NCBI GenBank assembly: GCA_913043285.1
Contig: CAJWML010000004.1
Span: 1 to 64,000 of the forward strand
Direction: 5' to 3'
Length of the DNA stretch: 64,000 nucleotides
Source of the DNA: CAKZNE01 sp002695025
GTDB lineage: Bacteria > Bacteroidota > Bacteroidia > Flavobacteriales > Schleiferiaceae
A program made the translations under genes and the position numbers. Every line of letters begins with the position of its first letter. The first letter of the stretch is position 1. Below, piece after piece: positions 1 through 6,924 of the stretch. Under the pieces are notes generated by a model. It worked only from the letters and a program-made list of their open reading frames with translations, did not search any database and had not been told where the DNA came from.

Positions 1-165
1 CCGCCCTTGTGCGCGCTGGCGTTTGAAGAATTTACTGATGAGCCATAAAATCAGGGCCGCCAGTAAAAAGATGATTACAATGTTCAGGATATTGAAGACC
101 TGCAGCTTGAATTTGCCGGATTCAAAAATGGTAAATTCCAGAAAGCTTTTCAGGTCCCTTGTCAT
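1..165 (-). CDS. N-terminal fragment of a membrane protein, possibly an MscS-type channel
   Basis: Reading leftward from the ATG at 165, 55 codons stay open to the window edge, so the gene is cut by the window. The translation starts MTRDLKSFLEF and has one clear hydrophobic segment at about residues 22-44, followed by a basic stretch (KFFKRQR), as expected for a first transmembrane helix with its positive end in the cytoplasm. The start lies one base after the stop of the ABC permease, so it is probably the third gene of that transcript. The layout resembles the start of small mechanosensitive (MscS) channels of flavobacteria, but this is a guess from style; the diagnostic pore and beta domains lie outside the window. 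Confidence 0.55.
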   Translation of the reverse strand, partial: MTRDLKSFLEFTIFESGKFKLQVFNILNIVIIFLLAALILWLISKFFKRQRAQGR

Positions 166-166
166 C

Positions 167-1474
167 TTAATTTCGGTAGGTTATCCATTTAAAGATCTCC
201 TTCAGTGCTGGCTTTTTACCGTACATCAGAATACCGGTCCCGTAGATGCGTCCTGCAAGCCACGTCATAGCTATAAAGGTGCTTACCAAAAGTAACATGG
301 AAAGCCCTAATTGCCACCACGGCACGGAAAAAGGCACTCTTGCCATCATCACGATGGGAGAGGTAAATGGAATGATGGAAAACCAAAAGGCAATGGGGCC
401 GTCCGGGTTGTCCAGGGCACGTATTAAAACGATAATGGAGGCAATAAGCGGAAGTGATACCGGGAACATAAACTGCTGGGTGTCGGACTCCTTATCCACG
501 GATGAGCCTATGGCGGCAAAAATGGCGGCATATAGCAAGTACCCGAAAAGGAAAAAGAAGAGAAAACACCCTATGATGTAAGGGAAGTTAATCTGGCCTA
601 TGGTGTCCATGATCTTAAAGATCATATCATTATCGGGTTGGTAGCCGGGTGCCGAAATGTTTGTGGTGTCCATGGCATCGCCTAAAATGAAAACGGCAGC
701 TACAAAATAAAGACCGATGCCGAAGATGAGCCAGATGAGGAATTGAAGCAGAGCCACGGAAGCCAGTCCTATGATCTTTCCCATCATCATCTCAAATGGC
801 TTCACCGAAGAAACCATTACTTCCACTATCCGGCTGGTTTTTTCTTCGATCACGCCTCGCATGATCTGGGCTCCATAGATGAAAACAAAAAGGTAGATCA
901 GGAACCCGGCAATATACCCGATACCCATCTTCACCGGGGTTAAACTTTCCTTTTCGGTGCCCTCTTTAATATTTATGGTCTTTATACTCACACTGGTTTT
1001 AGTGCGCGCCAGTACATCCGGGTCTACACCCTGGGTCTTGAGTTTTTCCTTTTGGATGTATTGTTCCAGTTGGTCTTCGATGTAATCTTCAGTGGAAACA
1101 TTAACATCACCCTCGGTATAAAGAACAATGTTACGCCCGATAAAATCCGGGTCCATACCCTGGCCAGCGGGGATGTACAAAAGACCATAATGGCCACTTT
1201 CGCGAAAGAACTGCCGCGCCTGTTCCAGGGTGTATTGCCGCGGATCGAGGTAGTTGAATTTTAGGTTTTCGCGCCCCCGGTTAAAATCAAGTAGCACCGG
1301 TTCATCCAGTACCACAATAACGCGATCTTCAGGAGGCAGCGTGGCAAAATAGGCCGGAAGTATAAACAGACCGGCTGATAGAACCGGGCCTAAAATGGTC
1401 ATGATCAAAAAGCTGCGCTTTCGGATCCGGGTCATAAACTCCCTTTGAATGATCAAAGCTATTTTTGAGTTCAT
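167..1474 (-). CDS. ABC-2 type transporter permease (NatB-like)
   Basis: 435-residue membrane subunit of an ABC exporter. A first transmembrane helix (about residues 21-43) is followed by a large extracytoplasmic domain (about 45-185) and a cluster of five or so helices to the C-terminus. After the second helix comes the stretch EEKTSRIVEVMVSSVKP, the coupling region typical of ABC-2 permeases of the NatB/YhaP type, where the permease touches the ATPase. Its ATG overlaps the stop of the upstream ATPase gene (ATGA, 1471-1474), so the two are translationally coupled and form one transporter. NatB relatives export sodium or act in stress responses; the substrate here cannot be read from sequence. 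Confidence 0.9.
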   Translation of the reverse strand: MNSKIALIIQREFMTRIRKRSFLIMTILGPVLSAGLFILPAYFATLPPEDRVIVVLDEPVLLDFNRGRENLKFNYLDPRQYTLEQARQFFRESGHYGLLYIPAGQGMDPDFIGRNIVLYTEGDVNVSTEDYIEDQLEQYIQKEKLKTQGVDPDVLARTKTSVSIKTINIKEGTEKESLTPVKMGIGYIAGFLIYLFVFIYGAQIMRGVIEEKTSRIVEVMVSSVKPFEMMMGKIIGLASVALLQFLIWLIFGIGLYFVAAVFILGDAMDTTNISAPGYQPDNDMIFKIMDTIGQINFPYIIGCFLFFFLFGYLLYAAIFAAIGSSVDKESDTQQFMFPVSLPLIASIIVLIRALDNPDGPIAFWFSIIPFTSPIVMMARVPFSVPWWQLGLSMLLLVSTFIAMTWLAGRIYGTGILMYGKKPALKEIFKWITYRN

Positions 1475-2379
1475 AAGGAAGATACTTTTTGGATAAATAT
1501 TTTGTCAAGGCTGGGGATCAACTCCTTGAAGAGAAGCACATTTCCCTGTGACATCAATTGTGTAAGAAGTTTATTGGGCAGATGTTCTTCCAGTTGTATT
1601 TCCAGTTTCCAGATGCCTTCTTCCTTTGTACTGCTTAGCAGCACCGAACCATCGCTCAGGGTGGGGGGCTGAGCTTCCTCATTGGCCAGTTCCACAATAT
1701 ACTTATTGGATTTATACTCCTGTTGGATGCTTTTAAGCGGGCCTTCCAGTATTTTTTCCGAGCGGTTGATCAGCGCTATGCGATCACATATTTCCTCAAC
1801 GGACTCCATCCTGTGGGTGGAGAATATCACCGTAGCTCCGGCATCGCGCAGTAGTTTTATTTCGGATTTGATGAGGTTGGTATTGATAGGGTCGAAACCG
1901 GTAAAAGGTTCGTCAAATATGAGCAGGGAGGGTTCATGTATTACAGTGGAAACAAACTGCACCTTTTGCGCCATTCCTTTACTGAGTTCTTCAATATTCT
2001 TGTTCCACCAGCTTTCCATACCGAAACGTTGGAACCATTTCCGGGCTTTATCTCTTGCATCCTGTTTGGAAAGGCCTTTGAGACGGGCCAGGTAGATGAC
2101 TTGTTCTCCCGCCTTCATTTTGGGATACAAGCCTCTTTCTTCCGGCAAATAGCCTATTTGATGGATATGGTGTGGTTTGAGTAGTTCCCCGTTGATCTTC
2201 ACCATTCCCTGGTCCGGAGCGGTGATCTGGTTTATAATTCGGATCAACGAAGTTTTACCGGCACCGTTAGGTCCCAATAAACCAAAAATACTACCTTCAG
2301 GAACTTCCATAGAAACCCCCTTGAGGGCGGTATGGGAGCTATAAAACTTAGATACATTTTGTACCGATACGGATGCCAT
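1471..2379 (-). CDS. ABC transporter ATP-binding protein (NatA-like)
   Basis: 302-residue nucleotide-binding subunit, partner of the permease that overlaps its stop codon. The Walker A motif GPNGAGKT is at residues 36-43, the signature is LSKGMAQKVQ, Walker B is LLIFDEPFTGFD and the switch histidine is in FSTHRMESVEEICD. About 80 residues after the ATPase core form the C-terminal extension usual for NatA/CcmA-type subunits and contain no second ATPase. LSKGM in place of the classical LSGGQ is common in this subfamily. It works in the cytoplasm as a dimer driving export. No good Bacteroidota promoter box is visible in the 77 bases between it and the dnaJ terminator. Confidence 0.93.
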   Translation of the reverse strand: MASVSVQNVSKFYSSHTALKGVSMEVPEGSIFGLLGPNGAGKTSLIRIINQITAPDQGMVKINGELLKPHHIHQIGYLPEERGLYPKMKAGEQVIYLARLKGLSKQDARDKARKWFQRFGMESWWNKNIEELSKGMAQKVQFVSTVIHEPSLLIFDEPFTGFDPINTNLIKSEIKLLRDAGATVIFSTHRMESVEEICDRIALINRSEKILEGPLKSIQQEYKSNKYIVELANEEAQPPTLSDGSVLLSSTKEEGIWKLEIQLEEHLPNKLLTQLMSQGNVLLFKELIPSLDKIFIQKVSSL

Positions 2380-2456
2380 GCGGTAAAATTAATAGATGCA
2401 AGGAAAGGTTGGGAAAGATTACCTTAAAAATTGATATTTGAACCAAAAGCAAATGA

Positions 2457-2481
2457 AAAGCCCCTGTGGTACAGGGGCTTT
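2457..2481 (-). terminator. Terminator after dnaJ
   Basis: An 11-bp perfect hairpin: arm 2457-2467, loop GGT 2468-2470, arm 2471-2481. Read on the minus strand it ends in a short T run (CTTTTC). It lies 8 bases past the dnaJ stop and separates grpE-dnaJ from the ABC transporter genes. Confidence 0.85.
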
Positions 2482-2489
2482 AAGCATTT

Positions 2490-3620
2490 TCAGGAGAACA
2501 TCTCCTTTACCTTGTCAAAGAATGACTTCTCTCCTCTGCCGGGTTGCGGCTGGAAGTTGGGGTCTTTCTGCATTTCTTCAAAAATCTTCTTCTGGTCGTT
2601 CGAGATATTCTTGGGGGTCCAAACGTTTACATGTACCAGAATATCACCGGTGCCATAACCTTCTATGCTGGGCAAACCTTTGTTGCGCAAGCGTAAAATG
2701 CGCCCTGACTGGGTGCCGGGATCTACCTTAATGCGGGCCTTGCCGTTTACCGTAGGAATATCCACTTTGGAACCCAATACGGCATCTGGAAAGCTTATAT
2801 AGAGATCATAATGGAGGTTGTTGCCATCTCTCTTCAGTTCTTCATGCTCCTGCTCTTCAATTACCACGATAAGGTCACCATTTACTCCGCCCATAGGCCC
2901 GGCATTACCTTTACCGGACATTTTGAGCTGCATACCATCTACTACACCGGCTGGTATTTTTATGGATACGGTTTCTTCCTTCCGTACCATTCCGTACTCG
3001 TCAGCATCAGAAGGTTTTTTATCTATGGTTTGGCCTAAACCATTACAGGTAGGGCAGCTTGAGCTGGTACGCATCTGCCCCAGTATGGTATTGGTTACGC
3101 GAAAGGTTTGTCCACTTCCGTTACAGGTGGGGCAAGTTTTAAAGCTTACGCCATCAGCTGGTACCTGGCGTTTAATACGTAATTTTTTCTCTACACCGTT
3201 GGCAATTTCCTCCAGGTTGAGCTTTACCCGTACCCGTAGGTTGCTACCTTTAAAAACACGTTTACCACCACGGCCGCCTCCGCCAAAGCCCCCGAAGCCT
3301 CCGCCAAAGGCGCCACCGAAAATATCTCCGAACTGTTCGAAAATATCCTCCATGTTCATGCCTCCGCCAAAGCCTCCACGACCACCGGCTGCACCCCCTA
3401 CACCTGCGTGACCAAACTGATCATAACGCTGACGTTTTTCCGGGTTGCTCAAAACTTCATAAGCTTCTGCCGCCTCCTTGAATTTGGCTTCCGCCTCCTG
3501 ATCATCCGGGTTCTTGTCAGGGTGATATTTAATAGCCATTTTGCGGTAAGCCTTCTTGATCTCTTCTGCGGAAGCCTTCCGGTCAACACCTAGTATATCG
3601 TAAAAATCTTTTTTTGCCAT
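2490..3620 (-). CDS. dnaJ: Chaperone protein DnaJ with a reduced zinc domain
   Basis: 376-residue Hsp40 co-chaperone; stimulates DnaK ATPase and delivers unfolded clients in the cytoplasm. The J domain covers residues 1-70 with HPD at 33-35, followed by a Gly/Phe-rich linker (about 72-120) and two substrate-binding beta domains. The central zinc region has only two CxxCxGxG motifs (CPTCNGSG at 163-170, CPTCNGLG at 189-196), where the classical protein has four, so it can build only one zinc site. I recall the same two-motif form in other flavobacterial DnaJ proteins, so it is probably a lineage trait and not a local deletion. It follows grpE by 8 bases and ends at a hairpin terminator. Confidence 0.97.
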   Translation of the reverse strand: MAKKDFYDILGVDRKASAEEIKKAYRKMAIKYHPDKNPDDQEAEAKFKEAAEAYEVLSNPEKRQRYDQFGHAGVGGAAGGRGGFGGGMNMEDIFEQFGDIFGGAFGGGFGGFGGGGRGGKRVFKGSNLRVRVKLNLEEIANGVEKKLRIKRQVPADGVSFKTCPTCNGSGQTFRVTNTILGQMRTSSSCPTCNGLGQTIDKKPSDADEYGMVRKEETVSIKIPAGVVDGMQLKMSGKGNAGPMGGVNGDLIVVIEEQEHEELKRDGNNLHYDLYISFPDAVLGSKVDIPTVNGKARIKVDPGTQSGRILRLRNKGLPSIEGYGTGDILVHVNVWTPKNISNDQKKIFEEMQKDPNFQPQPGRGEKSFFDKVKEMFS

Positions 3621-3628
3621 AGTATGTG

Positions 3629-4156
3629 TTATTCGCCTACCACTACCTTGGCGTAGCGTAATATTTTATTTCCGAGTTTATAACCTCGTTCAATTTCATC
3701 AACCACCTTTCCCTTAAGGTCTTCGGAAGGAGCGGGAATGCGTGTAACGGCTTCCATGGTATCCACGTCAAAAGGGGCACCTGTTGTATTATCCATAGGC
3801 TGGAGCCCCTTGTTTTTAAGGGTGTTATCCAACTTGGAAAAGATCAGTTGAATTCCACTATGTGCATCGGTGCCTTCCAGGTTTTTCAGGGCCCGCTGGA
3901 AATCATCCAGTATAGGAAGCAGGGCGTCCATCATTTCCTGTTTGGCGGTAGTGAAAAGCTCCAAGCGCTCTTTGGAAATACGTTTTTTGTAATTCTCAAA
4001 ATCGGCATACAGGCGAAGGTGTTGATCTTTGAGGCTGCTTATTTCTGATTCCAGTTTATCCACCGGATCTGTTTCATGTACCTCTTCATTCGGATTATCC
4101 TGTTGGGTATCCATTACTTCCTGTTCTTCCGGATCTTTTACGTCCTTTTTACTCAT
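3629..4156 (-). CDS. grpE: Nucleotide exchange factor GrpE
   Basis: 175 residues. GrpE releases ADP from DnaK so that the chaperone cycle can restart. An acidic N-terminal stretch (about 1-30) is followed by a long coiled coil (about 30-70) for dimerisation and a C-terminal beta domain with the family signature around GYKLGNKILRYAKVVVGE. It is the first gene of a two-gene operon with dnaJ. dnaK is not in this window. The upstream gap holds the terminator of the neighbouring minus-strand operon; no heat-shock operator of the CIRCE type is visible. Confidence 0.97.
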   Translation of the reverse strand: MSKKDVKDPEEQEVMDTQQDNPNEEVHETDPVDKLESEISSLKDQHLRLYADFENYKKRISKERLELFTTAKQEMMDALLPILDDFQRALKNLEGTDAHSGIQLIFSKLDNTLKNKGLQPMDNTTGAPFDVDTMEAVTRIPAPSEDLKGKVVDEIERGYKLGNKILRYAKVVVGE

Positions 4157-4230
4157 TGGGAATAAATGCTTTTAAAGTGCTTAAGTGGGTCAAATCCCTT
4201 GCCATAACACGTGATGTGTCATTGTGACAT

Positions 4231-4261
4231 AAAAAAGCCCCGCGCCTTGGCGCGGGGCTTT
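4231..4261 (-). terminator. Strong terminator after the TlpA-like gene
   Basis: GC-rich hairpin with arms at 4236-4245 and 4250-4259 around a 4-base loop, flanked by A4231-4236, which reads as TTTTTT on the minus strand. It lies 23 bases beyond the stop of the TlpA-like gene and insulates it from grpE. Confidence 0.92.
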
Positions 4262-4284
4262 AAAGTAGGTATATTAAACAGATT

Positions 4285-4839
4285 TTATTCTGTCAGTTTT
4301 TCCAGTGTACTTTCCAGGGTTCCACCTCTGAGGTTCTTGGCAATGATGGTTCCTTCTTCATCAATCAGGAAGGTAGCGGGAATACCATTTACATTGTAAA
4401 TGCGGGCTGCCTCTGATTGCCAGAACTTCAGGTCACTTACGTGATTGTCCCATTTAAGGTTGTCTGATTCAATAGCACGAACCCAGTCCGTTTTATTACG
4501 GTCCAGTGAAACGCTGAATATTTCAAATCCCTTGGCTTTTTTGAACTTGGCATCTTTAAACTTGTCGTAAGCCTTTACCACATTAGGATTTTCCATGCGG
4601 CAGGGACGGCACCAGCTTGCCCAGAAATCGATCAGTACGATCTTACCTTTAAGGTCACTTAAAGACCTTGTTTTTCCTTCAGGGTCACTCAGCTTGATAT
4701 CAGGAGCCTTGTCACCGATATTCAAGACTTTATTCTGCTCATCAACAGAGATCTCCTCATGGTATTCTTCTACGAAGCTTAATCCTGCAAAAGCCAATCC
4801 GGCACAAAGTATTATAAATAAAGGTTTTTTAAACATCAT
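4285..4839 (-). CDS. TlpA/ResA-like periplasmic thioredoxin
   Basis: 184 residues. A hydrophobic N-terminus (about 5-22) is a signal peptide or anchor, so the protein acts outside the cytoplasmic membrane. The AhpC/TSA-Redoxin fold begins near residue 42 (IGDKAPDIKL); the redox motif is WCRPC with the two cysteines at 77 and 80, and the cis-proline is P154 in GIPATFLID. This is the TlpA/ResA pattern of membrane-facing disulfide reductases, which in other bacteria reduce apocytochromes or other thiol proteins; the partner here is unknown. It lies 26 bases after murA and is likely the last gene of the DUF4290-murA-tlpA run, ended by the terminator at 4231-4261. Confidence 0.88.
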   Translation of the reverse strand: MMFKKPLFIILCAGLAFAGLSFVEEYHEEISVDEQNKVLNIGDKAPDIKLSDPEGKTRSLSDLKGKIVLIDFWASWCRPCRMENPNVVKAYDKFKDAKFKKAKGFEIFSVSLDRNKTDWVRAIESDNLKWDNHVSDLKFWQSEAARIYNVNGIPATFLIDEEGTIIAKNLRGGTLESTLEKLTE

Positions 4840-4865
4840 TTTCAGGTTCTAGTTCATCAAAATAA

Positions 4866-6173
4866 TTAGTCTAATCTAACAATTTCTGCGCCAATGGCAC
4901 GTAGGCGGGTGTCGATATTTTCATATCCCCGGTCTATTTGCTCAATATTGTGAATAATACTGGTGCCTTCTGCACTCAGGGCTGCAATGAGCAGGGAGAT
5001 ACCGGCACGTATGTCCGGACTGGTCATAGTAGTAGCGCGCAAGGCGGTTTGTTTATCCAGTCCTATCACTGTGGCACGGTGCGGATCGCAAAGGATGATC
5101 TGCGCGCCCATGTCGATCAGTTTATCCACAAAGAACAGACGGCTTTCAAACATTTTCTGATGGATCAGGACACTGCCACGGGCCTGGGTAGCTACTACCA
5201 GGGCTATACTGAGCAGGTCAGGAGTAAATCCTGGCCAAGGCGCATCGGCAATAGTGAGAATGGAGCCATCGATGTAATTCTCAATTTCATAATGATCCTG
5301 GGCGGGGATGTAAATATCATCGTTTTTACGTTCCAGCTTTATGCCCATTTTACGGAATACGGAAGGTATAACCCCCAGGTTGTCGTAGGATACATTTTTT
5401 ATGGTAATCTCAGAGCCGGTCATGGCTGCCATACCAATCCAGCTGCCGATCTCAATCATATCCGGGAGGATGGTATGGTCACAGCCGCCCAGTTCCTTAA
5501 CTCCCTCAATGGTAAGCAGGTTGGAGCCAATTCCGCTGATCTTTCCACCCATACGGTTGATCATATTGCAAAGCTGTTGGAGGTAAGGTTCGCAGGCGGC
5601 ATTGTAAATAGTAGTAGTCCCTTCGGCCAGGGCTGCTGCCATAACAATGTTTGCAGTTCCGGTTACGGAAGCCTCGTCCAGCAGCATATAGGTGCCTTTA
5701 AGCTTTTCAGCCTCCACCCCGTAAAAGGATTCTCCGGGTTCGTAACGGAAGCGTGCTCCCAGCATCTGGAAACCGGTAAAGTGGGTATCCAGCCTTCTGC
5801 GTCCTATCTTATCTCCGCCCGGCTTGGGGATATACCCCTTTCCAAAGCGGGCCAGCAACGGACCTACAATCATAATGGAACCCCGTAGGGAACCGCCTTT
5901 TTCCTTGAAAGTGTCCGACTCCAGGTAACCCAGGTTGAGATCATTGGCCTGGAAAGTGCATTTGCCGGGTCCCTTGCGGTGCACGGTTACCCCAAGATCC
6001 GAAAGTATATCAATGAGCTTATTGACATCACGGATGTCGGGAATATTACTGATCGTTACTTTTTCAGGAGTAAGAAGAGTGGCGCATATAATCTGCAGGG
6101 CCTCGTTTTTGGCACCTTGCGGGGTGATCTCCCCCTTTAATTTTTTACCACCCGTAATCTGGAAAGTACCCAA
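4866..6173 (-). CDS. murA: UDP-N-acetylglucosamine 1-carboxyvinyltransferase MurA (Asp variant)
   Basis: 435 residues; transfers enolpyruvate from PEP to UDP-GlcNAc, the first committed step of peptidoglycan synthesis, in the cytoplasm. The EPSP-synthase-like fold is complete; the substrate lysine is K22 (GAKNEAL) and the conserved catalytic Asp is D319 (PGFTPDL). The catalytic loop reads PGGDKIG, with Asp121 where E. coli has Cys115 (PGGCTIG). Cys115 is the residue alkylated by fosfomycin, and Asp versions in Mycobacterium, Chlamydia and Borrelia are active but intrinsically resistant, so the same is expected here. It lies 11 bases downstream of the DUF4290 gene, in one operon. Confidence 0.97.
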   Translation of the reverse strand: MGTFQITGGKKLKGEITPQGAKNEALQIICATLLTPEKVTISNIPDIRDVNKLIDILSDLGVTVHRKGPGKCTFQANDLNLGYLESDTFKEKGGSLRGSIMIVGPLLARFGKGYIPKPGGDKIGRRRLDTHFTGFQMLGARFRYEPGESFYGVEAEKLKGTYMLLDEASVTGTANIVMAAALAEGTTTIYNAACEPYLQQLCNMINRMGGKISGIGSNLLTIEGVKELGGCDHTILPDMIEIGSWIGMAAMTGSEITIKNVSYDNLGVIPSVFRKMGIKLERKNDDIYIPAQDHYEIENYIDGSILTIADAPWPGFTPDLLSIALVVATQARGSVLIHQKMFESRLFFVDKLIDMGAQIILCDPHRATVIGLDKQTALRATTMTSPDIRAGISLLIAALSAEGTSIIHNIEQIDRGYENIDTRLRAIGAEIVRLD

Positions 6174-6184
6174 TGGAGTATATT

Positions 6185-6820
6185 TTATTTATTGGACTTG
6201 AATTTTTTACGCTTGCGGTTGCCTTTATAGCCGGAGTTTCTCTTATTGGAGTTACCGTTATTGGCGGTATTCTTAACCAGATCCTGCTTGTCGCTAAGGT
6301 TAACGGCTGAAAGGTCGAGCTTGCCATCCGAAAGTTCACGCATCTGTTTGAGGATCACTTCATCATCCACAGTATCCTTATTCCAGAGCAGGTAAGTCTT
6401 TTTCATGTGGTTGGCAATGGCGTTCACCAAGCGCTCTTTATATTCTCCGTCTTCAAGAGTTACGCAGTGTTTTACCATATCCTTAAGGATGTTTCCGTAG
6501 TGGCGGTAGGCGTGGCTGCGGGCCGGGTAGTCCACATGGGCAGGCTTCTCGTTAAGAGATTCAGGGGCAGGAAGGGGATAAGGGGCGTCCACATCCAGTT
6601 TAAAATCGGACATGATGAACATATGATCCCATAGTTTATGCTTGAAATCCGGAACATCACGGATCTGGGGATTCAGGTTCCCGATAATATCAATGAGGTT
6701 TTGTGCTTGCTCGTTACGTTCATTCCGATCCTCGATAGTACTCAGGTAATCCACCATTTTCTGAACGTTGCGTCCATATTCGGGGATGATCATCCTGGGT
6801 CTGCTGGTATTGTATTCCAT
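6185..6820 (-). CDS. DUF4290 domain protein
   Basis: 211 residues, soluble, no signal peptide. The N-terminus MEYNTSRPRMIIPEYGRN and the core with RDVPDFKHKLWDHMFIMSD are the recognisable DUF4290 pattern, a family found essentially only in Bacteroidota and of unknown function. The last about 25 residues are very basic (KGNRKRKKFKSNK) and look able to bind nucleic acid. It lies directly before murA with an 11-base gap, an arrangement that recurs in flavobacteria and hints at a link with cell-wall synthesis or division, though nothing in the protein shows a catalytic site. Confidence 0.88.
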   Translation of the reverse strand: MEYNTSRPRMIIPEYGRNVQKMVDYLSTIEDRNERNEQAQNLIDIIGNLNPQIRDVPDFKHKLWDHMFIMSDFKLDVDAPYPLPAPESLNEKPAHVDYPARSHAYRHYGNILKDMVKHCVTLEDGEYKERLVNAIANHMKKTYLLWNKDTVDDEVILKQMRELSDGKLDLSAVNLSDKQDLVKNTANNGNSNKRNSGYKGNRKRKKFKSNK

Positions 6821-6924
6821 AATTTAAAGATAAGGCTAACCTGCTCCTTAGAAAATCAGTCAGGTATCACCATTTATGCCGGCAATAATATAATATATTC
6901 GTTTAGGGCCGGGTTTTATTACAC

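Noticed and set aside
4938..5888. 316-codon open frame antisense to murA
   Set aside because: It lies entirely inside murA, has no recognisable domain and mirrors the codon bias of the real gene.
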